DNA of 64,000 nucleotides from Candidula unifasciata. Lineage: Eukaryota; Mollusca; Gastropoda; Stylommatophora; Geomitridae. Where the stretch lies: positions 12,501 to 76,500 of the forward strand of contig CAJHNH020001589.1 in assembly GCA_905116865.2 (NCBI GenBank), given 5' to 3'. Both the position numbers and the translations under genes were made by a program. Shown one piece after another: positions 42,101 to 49,580 of this stretch. Under the pieces are notes generated by a model, which saw only the letters and a list, made by a program, of their open reading frames with translations, did not search any database and had not been told where the DNA came from. Each line of letters opens with the position of its first letter. Within the stretch, counting starts at the first letter, position 1.

Positions 42101-45100
42101 AGGTCAGATTTTTAAGAGCATGCATCTTTCCCATTGCAACATACGCCTGTGAGACCTGGACACTTACTAAACAAGCAGAACAGCGCATAAATGCATTTGA
42201 ATATAAATGTTACAGACAGGTTCTAAGAATATCTAGGGTAAAGAAAAGAACAAATGCATCCATACTTAGCTGAATATTGAAGGGTTGGCTAGTAAAGACA
42301 ATAAAACAAAGAAAATTGAAATATTTTGGTCACTTGAAACGTCATGGAAGTCTAGAGAGAACAATAATGGAGGGGTATATGCCTGGGAAGAGAGGAAGAG
42401 GAAGGCCAAGGAGAAGATGGGTGCAGGATGTGGCAGATGATCTCCAGATGGGTGTATCAGACGCAGGACATCTTGCTCAGGATAGGAAGGTTTTCCGGAG
42501 GGTTGTTATGGCAGCGAGGTTCCGCGAGGGACATGCTAATGAATGAATGAATGAATGTAGAGCAGGCAAAAATTTGTTGAAATATTGTATGTTAACGCAT
42601 AAGACAAAGCTTTTTCTGCCCTGTTATCTTTAGGATGCATTTAGCTGATGCCAGTAACAATCTGTGAATGATGATAACCCACAGCGCATTGAACTGTCAT
42701 GAAACCAACCACATGCACTACCATCTGATACAGATTTGCTACTGTTTTAGCTCAGTGTATGAATATAGCTTGTTTTAGTTGACCTGTCATCTGGCGAGAA
42801 AACATAGATCTTGCAAAAATGTACTATATGATGTCACATTAAACTGTTGATACACAGCGACCCCTGTGTAACTAAATTATCCTATGTAGTATATGATGTC
42901 ACATTGAGCTGTTAATAAAACCAACCACATGCACTACTATCAAATACATATTGCTTCTGCCAAGTAGTCTTATTTTGTGCCGTTAGTTTCTTTCTCATTC
43001 CTAATTGTTTAAAATACTATAAAAATGTAGCGAGTGGCATCATTTGCCAACGAAGGAGCTCTTGTTAAGCTAAATTATCTTGTCGGTGAATTGTAGTGTG
43101 AGATAATAGCAGTCCTTAAGTGATGATAACCCACAGCGCATTGAAATGCCATGAAACAACAACATGCACTACCATCTGATACAGATTGCTACATACCAGT
43201 AAATATATTTTCTAAATATGTATGTGAGGCATGCTGGCTGGCTTTACATGTGAGATTTAGAAGGTGAGATTTAAAACAAGTTAAATTGTGTGTTGATGAG
43301 CTTCTTTATGACAGTAAAGAGATTTCGTATATCCGCCAATTTTTTGGAGTGAGAGACGTGGACATGTTTTTTTTTTTTAAGTACAGTTATAGCCATGTGT
43401 GGATGATTTAATTGTTTGGACTTAAAAAGGGGGAGGATAGAAGGGTAAATTAGGCGCACTTGTTCTCAGTAGCAATTTGTGAATGATGATAACCCACAGC
43501 GCATTGAACTGTTGATGAAACTAATGCATTACCACCTGATACAGGTTGCTACTACCAAGTTATTTTTATTGCTAAGATGTTATATATCCAATGAGTCTAG
43601 AGATCTTTGTGTTGTAACTTGTCTTTTATTTGTTGTTTTATGGCTGGTCTAATCATTTCGCTCCTTAATATGAAAGAAGTGACCATTGAATAACTGAAGT
43701 ATCTTATGTAGTAAATGATGGTAGCAGTCTGTGAGTGATAAACCACAGCGCATTGAACTGTTGATGAAACCAACCACATGAACTGCCATTTGATACAGAT
43801 TGCTTCTTCCGAAGTGTCTTTTGTGCTGTTAGTTGCTTTCTCAGATCCAATTGTTTAAAATACCATAAAAAATGTGAAGGGTGACATTATCTTCAGAGCA
43901 CTACATGGTTGACACCCAAGAGTTTTATTTGCCAACAAAGGAGTGGCCCTCGTTTTGCTAAATTATCTTGACGGTAAATTGTATGTGATGGTAGCAGTCT
44001 GTGAGTGATGATAACCCACAGCGCATTGAAATGTCATGAAACCAACAACATGCACTACCATCTGATACAGATTGCTACATATCAGTAGATATATTTATGG
44101 AATATGTATGAGAGGCATGCTGTCTGGCTGGCTATATATGTGAGATTTAGAACAAGTTAAATTGTGATCTTTCAGCTTCAGTGTTTGATAAGCTTCTTTA
44201 TGACAGGAGAGATTTTGTATATCCACCATTTGCGTGTGTGAGTGTGAGATATGGACGTGCATGTTTTTTTTAAAGTGTACAGTTATAGCCATGTGTGGAT
44301 GATTTAATTCTTTGGACATAAGAGCGAGAATAGAAGGCTAAATTAAGTGCACTTTTTTCAGTAACAATTTGTGAGTGATGATAACCCACAGCGCATTGAA
44401 CTGTAATGAAACCAACAACATGCACTACCATCTGATACAGATTGCTACTGCCGAATAATTAATTTATATTTCTCTTATCTGAGATATTGCATAATAACTG
44501 AGTATTTTAGTGATAAATCTTAGCATTGTAATGGTTGTCAGTTGTATATTATATGTGATGGTAACAGTCTGTATGATGATAACCCACAGCGCATTGAACT
44601 GTTGATGAAACTAATGCATTACCACCTGATACAGGTTGCTACTACCAAGTTATTTTTATTGCTAAGATGTTATATATCCAATGAGTCTAGAGATCTTTGT
44701 GTTGTAACTTGTCTTTTATTTGTTGTTTTATGGCTGGTCTAATCATTTCGCTCCTTAATATGAAAGAAGTGACCATTGAATAACTGAAGTATCTTATGTA
44801 GTAAATGATGGTAGCAGTCTGTGAGTGATAAACCACAGCGCATTGAACTGTTGATGAAACCAACCACATGAACTACCATTTGATACAGATTGCTTCTTCC
44901 GAAGTGTCTTTTGTGCTGTTAGTTGCTTTCTCAGACCCAATTGTTTAAAATACCATAGAAAATGTGAAGGGTGACATCTTCAGAGCACTACATGGTTGAC
45001 ACCCAAGAGTTTAATTTGCCAACAAAGGAGTGGCCCTCGTTTTGCTAAATTATCTTGACGGTAAATTGTAGTATGTGATGGTAGCAGTCTGTGAGTGATG

Positions 45101-46840
45101 ATAACCCACAGCGCATTGAAATGTCATGAAACCAACAACATGCACTACCATCTGATAAGGATTGCTACATATTAGTAGATATATTTGTTGAATATGTATG
45201 AGAGGCATGCTGGCTGGCTGGCTATATATGTGAGATTTAGAACAAGTTAAATTGTGATCTTTCAGCTTCAGTGTTTGATAAGCTTCTTTATGACAGGAGA
45301 GATTTTGTATATCCACCATTTGTGTGTGTGGGTGAGAGATATGGACATGCATGCTTTTTTTAAAGTGTACAGTTATAGCCATGTGTGGATGATTTAATTC
45401 TTTGGACATAAGAGCGAGAATAGAAGGCTAAATTAAGTGCACTTGTTCTCAGTAACAATTTGTGAGTGATGATAACCCACAGCGCATTGAACTGTAATGA
45501 AACCAACAACATGCACTACCATCTGATACAGATTGCTACTGTCGAATAATTAATTTATATTTCTCTTAATAACTGAGTATTTTAGTGATAAATCTTAGCA
45601 TTGTAATGGTTGTCAGTTGTATATTATATGTGATGGTAACAGTCTGTATGATGATTACCCACAGCGCATTGAACTGTTGATGAAACTAATGCATTACCAC
45701 CTGATACAGGTTGCTACTACCAAGTTATTTTATTGCTAAGATGTTGTATATTCAATGAGCCTGGATATCTTGATGTTGTAACTTGTCTTTACTTGGTTAT
45801 CTTATGGTTGGTCTTAATCTTTTGCCCTTCAGTGTGAAAGAAGTGACCCCTGTAAAACTGAATTATCTTATGTAGTATATGATGGTAGCAGTCTGTGAGT
45901 GATGATAACCCACAGCGCATTGAAATGTCATGAAACCAACAACATGCACTACCATCTGATACAGATTGCTACATATCAGTAGATAGAACAAGTTAAATTG
46001 TGATCTTTCAGTGTGTATGATAAGCTTCTTTATAACAGGAGAGATTTCGTATATACACCATTTGTGCAGTGAGATATGTGGGCATGCCTGTTTTTTTTTA
46101 TAAGGGCAAGGATAGAAGGCTAAATTAAGTGTAGCAATTTGTGAATGATGATAACCCACAGCGCATTGAACTGTAATGAAACCAACAACATGCACTACCG
46201 TCTGATACAGATTGCTACTGTCGAATAATTAATTTATATTTCTCTTATCTGAGATATTGCATAATAACAGAGTATTTTAGTGATAAATCTTAGCACTTTA
46301 ATGGTTGTCAGGGTGTTGTGTATTTCAGTGATGAGTCTTGACATTTAATGGATGTAAACTGTATAAGGTATGTGATGGTAACAATTTTGAGTGATGATAA
46401 CCCACAGCGCATTGAAATGTCATGAAACCAACCACAGATTGCTACTATCAAATAGATATCAGCTGTTTCTCTAGCTGTGATATTGCATATTAATTATGTA
46501 TTTCAGTGATGAAATGCCCAAATTATTATGTTGTTATACTGTTGAAACAAAAATGCTCAAAGTGTCGTTGTTACAGTCAAGATTATTTACTATCTGATGT
46601 AGATGGCCAAATGTCACTATTAGGGATTTCATTGATTTGTTACTGATTAAGTAGGGCTGCTTATAGACTGATTCTTTGTTAAAAAAACATTTGTGTACTT
46701 GCAGAAACTGCGTGAACAAGCCAAGAAGAATGTGGCCAAGAAGATTGAACCTTACCAGCAGACACTTCAGCAGCTGGGATATTAGTTTTGTTTCTGGATG
46801 TAAACTTGCTCTAGACAATAAATTCAATCAAAGATATTTT
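33185..46840 (+). CDS. RPL13A: RPL13A, ribosomal protein L13a (uL13), 7 exons, 202 aa, snoRNA host gene
   Basis: Coding exons: 33205-33222, 34868-34940, 35583-35648, 35839-35940, 39298-39443, 41807-41929, 46705-46785 (stop TAG 46783-46785). They total 609 nt and all splice phases agree with GT-AG ends. Recognisable uL13 blocks: [13 protein letters not shown] (exon 2), [15 protein letters not shown] (exon 3), [19 protein letters not shown] (exon 4), [20 protein letters not shown] and [15 protein letters not shown] (exon 5), SHEVGWKYQ (exon 6). Length matches human RPL13A (203 aa). It is a structural protein of the 60S subunit. The leader starts with a pyrimidine tract (33185-33195, 5'TOP) and the ATG has a good Kozak context (A at -3, G at +4). 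AATAAA is at 46817-46822. Introns 4, 5 and 6 carry C/D-box snoRNAs listed separately. Confidence 0.97.
34102..34678. mobile_element. Foldback MITEs (GGCTATCCTCC family), composite, RPL13A intron 1
   Basis: GGCTTTCCTCTGAATAACGG at the left, CTGTTATTCGGAGGATAGG at the right. The interior repeats CCTAACAGGGCCT...GTAAATTGC and the GGCTAAACTAG / CTAGTTTA palindrome twice, so one copy seems partly duplicated. Confidence 0.75.
35983..36053 (+). ncRNA. C/D snoRNA, U34-like with shifted guide, copy 1 (RPL13A intron 4)
   Basis: C box ATGATGA at 35991-35997, internal CTGA after CCTTACCTACA, D box CTGA at 36042-36045, short closing stem GCTG/CAGC. The antisense element CCTTACCTACA matches the 28S segment guided by U34 but abuts its box in a different register from the canonical copies. 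Confidence 0.7.
36775..37050 (-). repeat. tRNA-derived SINE (second type), RPL13A intron 4
   Basis: The minus strand begins GTCTCCGTAGCAAAGTGGTC then AAGCCGTTAACCTCGCG, an A-box-like head, and includes GCTGGAGCTTCGGTATTC. Related to 18605-18845. The rest of intron 4 (36060-39110) is AT-rich with nothing recognisable. Confidence 0.5.
39119..39186 (+). ncRNA. SNORD34: SNORD34 (U34) copy 1, RPL13A intron 4
   Basis: Stem CATCC/GGATG encloses C box ATGATGT (39125-39131) and D box CTGA (39178-39181). It contains TTACCTACATTGT, the antisense element of vertebrate U34 for 28S rRNA (human U2824). It ends 111 bp upstream of exon 5. Confidence 0.85.
39677..39754 (+). ncRNA. SNORD34: SNORD34 (U34) copy 2, RPL13A intron 5
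   Basis: Closing stem AATCATTC/GAATGATT, C box GTGATGC (39686-39692), antisense TTTACCTACATTGT, D box CTGA (39743-39746). Confidence 0.85.
39940..40170 (-). repeat. SINE family A copy, RPL13A intron 5
   Basis: CAGTTGTAAACTCCTGCTGAAAGTTC through TTGCGACATGC and AGGCAGTAAGCCTGTTC. Confidence 0.7.
40297..40370 (+). ncRNA. C/D snoRNA, U34-like with shifted guide, copy 2 (RPL13A intron 5)
   Basis: Perfect 8-bp closing stem GCTGTGTT/AACACAGC, C box ATGATGA (40306-40312), antisense CCTTACCTAC followed by a degenerate D' (CCGA), D box CTGA (40359-40362). Homologous to the unit at 35983. Confidence 0.75.
40741..40818 (+). ncRNA. SNORD34: SNORD34 (U34) copy 3, RPL13A intron 5
   Basis: C box GTGATGC (40752-40758), antisense TTTACCTACATTGT, D box CTGA (40805-40808). 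Closing stem GGCA/TGCC plus TGCT/AGCA around a 3x3 internal loop. Confidence 0.8.
40875..41130 (+). repeat. SINE family A copy, full, RPL13A intron 5
   Basis: GTGTGGGTTCCGGGGCCC head, AATAGACCCACTGCC, GAGGCAAGGAACG, GTGGATGAACAACCAGAAC, tail TTTACAGCTGG then GAAGAAGAAA. Best view of the element's orientation. Confidence 0.8.
41337..41403 (+). ncRNA. SNORD34: SNORD34 (U34) copy 4, RPL13A intron 5
   Basis: Stem ATCC/GGAT, C box ATGATGT (41342-41348), antisense ATTACCTACATTGT, D box CTGA (41396-41399). Confidence 0.85.
41654..41729 (+). ncRNA. SNORD33: SNORD33 (U33), canonical copy, RPL13A intron 5
   Basis: C box ATGATGA (41660-41666) and D box CTGA (41720-41723). The 3' guide CACATGCACTACCAT is identical to my recollection of vertebrate U33, and GGCC follows the D box as in human. 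It pairs with 18S TGGTGGTGCAT (one G-U), placing the target at the U1326 equivalent. It ends 77 bp before exon 6. Confidence 0.88.
42045..42554 (+). mobile_element. 5'-truncated LINE with target duplication, RPL13A intron 6
   Basis: Flanked by the 9-bp duplication ATGTAGAGC (42036-42044, 42555-42563). Encodes an ORF2 C-terminus ([39 protein letters not shown]) with one internal stop, and ends in an (AATG)n tail. Inserted about 95 bp before the first unit of the snoRNA array. Confidence 0.85.
42658..42740 (+). ncRNA. U33-type C/D snoRNA, array unit 1 (intron 6)
   Basis: Stem CAATCTGT with ACAGATT, C box ATGATGA (42668-42674), conserved D' guide CCCACAGCGCATTGAA, 3' guide CACATGCACTACCAT, D box CTGA (42725-42728). 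First unit after the LINE insertion. Confidence 0.8.
42889..42956 (+). pseudogene. Degenerate U33-type unit 2 (beta class)
   Basis: It keeps ACCAACCACATGCACTACTAT but the D box reads CAAA, and the D' guide is lost. Its downstream flank matches the beta-class units at 43723 and 44813. Confidence 0.6.
43108..43190 (+). ncRNA. U33-type C/D snoRNA, array unit 3 (gamma)
   Basis: C box GTGATGA (43120-43126), D' guide CCCACAGCGCATTGAA, 3' guide ACATGCACTACCAT, D box CTGA (43176-43179), stem AGCAGTC/ACAGATTGCT. Confidence 0.78.
43471..43550 (+). ncRNA. U33-type C/D snoRNA, array unit 4 (delta/alpha hybrid)
   Basis: Ten-base-pair stem AGCAATTTGT/ACAGGTTGCT with two G-U pairs, C box ATGATGA (43483-43489), perfect C' TGATGA, variant 3' guide ATGCATTACCA (still pairs with 18S through two G-U), D box CTGA (43536-43539). 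The 5' flank is delta class and the 3' flank alpha class. Confidence 0.78.
43723..43804 (+). pseudogene. Degenerate U33-type unit 5 (beta)
   Basis: Stem AGCAGTCTGT/ACAGATTGCT is kept, but the C box is GTGATAA and the D box TTGA, and the guide reads ATGAACTGCCATT. It shares these defects with 44813. Confidence 0.65.
43993..44076 (+). ncRNA. U33-type C/D snoRNA, array unit 6 (gamma)
   Basis: C box GTGATGA (44005-44011), D' guide CCCACAGCGCATTGAA, guide ACATGCACTACCAT, D box CTGA (44062-44065), stem AGCAGTCTGT/ACAGATTGCT. Confidence 0.8.
44363..44446 (+). ncRNA. U33-type C/D snoRNA, array unit 7 (delta)
   Basis: C box GTGATGA (44375-44381), guide ACATGCACTACCAT, D box CTGA (44432-44435), stem AACAATTTGT/ACAGATTGCT. 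Confidence 0.8.
44563..44640 (+). ncRNA. U33-type C/D snoRNA, array unit 8 (alpha)
   Basis: C box ATGATGA (44573-44579), C' TGATGA, variant guide ATGCATTACCA, D box CTGA (44626-44629). Copy of the 43471 unit one 1090-bp period downstream. Confidence 0.8.
44813..44894 (+). pseudogene. Degenerate U33-type unit 9 (beta)
   Basis: Same C-box (GTGATAA) and D-box (TTGA) defects as 43723, exactly 1090 bp away, so it was copied after decay. Confidence 0.65.
45083..45166 (+). ncRNA. U33-type C/D snoRNA, array unit 10 (gamma)
   Basis: C box GTGATGA (45095-45101), guide ACATGCACTACCAT, D box CTGA (45152-45155). The 3' stem strand is slightly altered (AAGGATTGCT). Confidence 0.77.
45454..45537 (+). ncRNA. 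U33-type C/D snoRNA, array unit 11 (delta)
   Basis: C box GTGATGA (45466-45472), guide ACATGCACTACCAT, D box CTGA (45523-45526), stem AACAATTTGT/ACAGATTGCT. Confidence 0.8.
45638..45715 (+). ncRNA. U33-type C/D snoRNA, array unit 12 (alpha)
   Basis: C box ATGATGA (45648-45654), C' TGATGA, variant guide ATGCATTACCA, D box CTGA (45701-45704). Confidence 0.78.
45887..45970 (+). ncRNA. U33-type C/D snoRNA, array unit 13 (beta/gamma hybrid)
   Basis: C box GTGATGA (45899-45905), guide ACATGCACTACCAT, D box CTGA (45956-45959). The upstream flank is that of the dead beta units, body and downstream flank are gamma class. Confidence 0.78.
46133..46216 (+). ncRNA. U33-type C/D snoRNA, array unit 14 (delta)
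   Basis: C box ATGATGA (46145-46151), guide ACATGCACTACCG (one change next to the D box), D box CTGA (46202-46205), stem AGCAATTTGT/ACAGATTGCT. Confidence 0.77.
46379..46443 (+). pseudogene. Truncated U33-type unit 15
   Basis: C box and D' guide are intact, but a deletion joins ACCAACCAC directly to AGATTGCT, removing the 18S guide and the D box. Confidence 0.7.
46817..46822 (+). terminator. RPL13A polyadenylation signal
   Basis: AATAAA 32 bp after the RPL13A stop codon, so the 3'UTR is very short, as is usual for ribosomal-protein mRNAs. Confidence 0.8.
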
Positions 46841-46889
46841 TCCTTGCTTGTTTTGTGGATGTTTGGCAAATTTATTTGCGTAATTTAGG

Positions 46890-46906
46890 CCCCCCCCCCC
46901 CCCCCC
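46890..46906. repeat. Poly-C tract between RPL13A and OTC 3' ends
   Basis: C17 lying between the two convergent polyadenylation signals. Confidence 0.9.
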
Positions 46907-46928
46907 AAATGTATTCTACGCAGAGTGT

Positions 46929-46934
46929 TTTATT
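46929..46934 (-). terminator. Candidate OTC polyadenylation signal
   Basis: TTTATT on the plus strand (AATAAA on minus), 269 bp beyond the OTC stop. A second candidate is at 47000-47005. It lies about 107 bp from the RPL13A signal, with a 17-base poly-C tract between. Confidence 0.5.
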
Positions 46935-47202
46935 AAATTAAGTCCACAATTATTGCTCACTTTCCTTAATCATGCTGTCTGAAAAATTGTTACAACTAGT
47001 TTATTTTCTAACATCGGCACTATTCATAGACCATGCAACACAGGCATAATAATAATATCAGTAATCATCTGTTTGGGCATCATTTATGCTTAGCAACCAT
47101 GCTATTTGACATGTCCGAGACTATTTGGACTTCTACTTGGCATTCACTTCAGCGGAATGTTCTGGGAACATTATCTTGAACTGTCACTAGGATTTCATCT
47201 GG

Positions 47203-49529
47203 TCATCCTCTGACATACTTCGGCATTGGAATTGTCGGCTTGTATGGCTGCAGCAGGTGCAACAGCACAGCCTGAAGGTGAAGGTAAAATATCTACCAGT
47301 GAGGTGGTACTTGCAGCACATGCATACATTAAATTACTTTTGTTGCAATCATTTGTGAGGTTAAAAAGTTTGCTGCTTCAAATAAACCTTTGGGGGAACT
47401 AACATTAGTAGGTGTATGGAATCTACTCTCACCTATCTGGAAAGAACTGTAATGGGTGTCTAATAACTTTAAAAATAGGTTGGAATTGAGGTCTATATGT
47501 TTTAGACAGATTTAATCATCTCCGGATGGTATGGTCAACCCTTAGGTAGCATGCCGGAGTCTTTCTGCTCCACAATCACAGGCAGCACATTCTTTTATGC
47601 CTATACGCATAAAGTGGAAATGGGTCCTTTACTTTTTATTCTAACCCACTGCTCATTTTATAATAAATTCATGACCTGTTGCCAAACTTTACCATCTGCT
47701 ATTATTGAGGAGTCTAAGGACACTGCTCTTTTTTTTTTTTTTGTTTACCAAATATTTTGGCAGCTGACACATTTCTGGGTGTTTTCACACCTCTGAAATT
47801 AAGTCATTTCAGAACCTTAGTGTTGTGTGTGCATCTGTCTCATAGGTCTAGCTTACTTGTGTGGCTGCCCGCCTGTGAGGCAGCTGATGCACTCTCAAAA
47901 AATGTCCACAATTAGTCAGTTTCTACGACATGCTTGTTGGCGAGGCAGCGGGATTGTTGGTTTCCTCACAATGGAGTCCTGGAACCCCTCCCCCACACAC
48001 ACGGTTTAACTGTCACATCTGTGACATTTCTTCACAGGGTCAAATCAAGCCCCTTTCCCTTAAAAAAAAACACTTGGCATGCTCCATACCAAGTGGTCTG
48101 ATGCCAACTAAAAGGGTGACAAGTAGGACTTTTACGACATCTTGTCAGTGGGTCCATTGTTTTTCCCACAATAGAACAGGAGGAGATCACAACTTATGTC
48201 TAGCATAATTTGTCTCGGTCACCCTCTGCTTCATTTCCAAAGACCACCTCCTCATGCAGGCAATCAGTTTCTCTCAAAAAATTTCTTTTTATCTTCCATG
48301 GATGTTCTCACCATTTTTTAAACCAAATCTTCATCGCCTTCACATGTTATTATACATAATTGCTATGTATTCAACTGACAATCATTCACTTTTGTGTTAA
48401 CCATTATTTCTGTTTTTCAACTGATATGAACATATACCAGTCAAATTTGATGGCAAAGTGCAGTGATATCAAGTTCACAGCTCTAGTTTACTTGGGTGGC
48501 TGCTTGCCTGTGAGGCAGATGGCGCACTCTAAAAAATGTCCACACTTAGTCAGCTCCTACGACATGCTTGTTGGCGAGGCAGTGGGACTGTTGGACCCAC
48601 ACATGGTTTAACTGGTATATCATCAGTGACATTTCTTGAACACAAGACCACAGGGTCATACAAATACACCCCCCTCCCACCAAAAAAAAAAAACCACTCT
48701 GCACACTCCATACCAGTTTCTTAAAACATACTTATGACGTGTATGTAGTTATATAAATTGCTTCTGCATCACACTTAAAGGGCAGTTAGCATGTTTCAAA
48801 TCTTCTCAGCTCACTTCTTGTAAGCTAGAGCAGAGTTCCCCATTTCATGGTTAATGAAACAAATTGAAAGGTTCCCTGATATTCACATAAACTAAACCCA
48901 CCAACCGTTATGAGAATATTCTAATTACAAATTTCCCAATAGGACTTGCAAAGTATGGTTCAAGGCAAATCTTTAATGACAGGGGTCTTTAGGTGACTGT
49001 TTGCCATTGCTGTCACCACAAGACCATTTGGGGGTCTTTTAGGTGAAGTGGTAAAACTGTTTGCTTCTCAATGTGAAGGGGGTTGGTATAATTTCACAGA
49101 GGTGTAGTCCGGTTCATGGATGCAGTTTTTACAGAGATAGCTATGTGATTGTGCGACGCTGATCTTGATTGCAACTAGACCTATTGTCCTGTATATCATT
49201 TTGTCTGACATCGCATGAAAAGCTTACCATGAGAGTCCACATTCGGTTTTCTGCTTCCTGCCACACCAGAGATTCTTCCCCATAGAAGATGTCATCCGTT
49301 ACTTCCTCCTTCTTGCGAGGCAGACAGTGCAGAAACACCCAACTTCCTCCAGCCTCTTTCAGCATCTGAGAGATAAGCACGTACTGCATCAAGCAAAACA
49401 CTACATTTGTCTACCTGGTGTCCTTGACCGAATTCTGTGTGTAGAAACTGCGCTCAGCAAGACTGTCTAGAAACAGTATGTTTACAAGATTCTCTACTGG
49501 TTTAATACATGTAGGTTCCCTATGAAAGT

Positions 49530-49580
<51 letters not shown>

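Larger units (their letters stand above)
42658..46443 (+). repeat. Higher-order tandem array of snoRNA blocks in RPL13A intron 6
   Basis: Fifteen snoRNA units, spaced mostly about 180-450 bp, fall into four classes (alpha, beta, gamma, delta) that recur in order. Units 4-8, 5-9, 6-10 and 7-11 are each separated by about 1090 bp, and spacer DNA is repeated with them (43541-43860 is almost identical to 44631-44950). Confidence 0.85.

Noticed and set aside
43597..44869. Two identical 60-aa minus-strand open frames 1090 bp apart
   Set aside because: Identity comes from the duplicated snoRNA block. The frames run antisense to snoRNA units and have no protein-like features.
42658..46443. CRISPR-like regularly spaced repeats
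   Set aside because: This is an animal intron, and the repeats carry C and D boxes, closing stems and an 18S guide, so they are snoRNA units.
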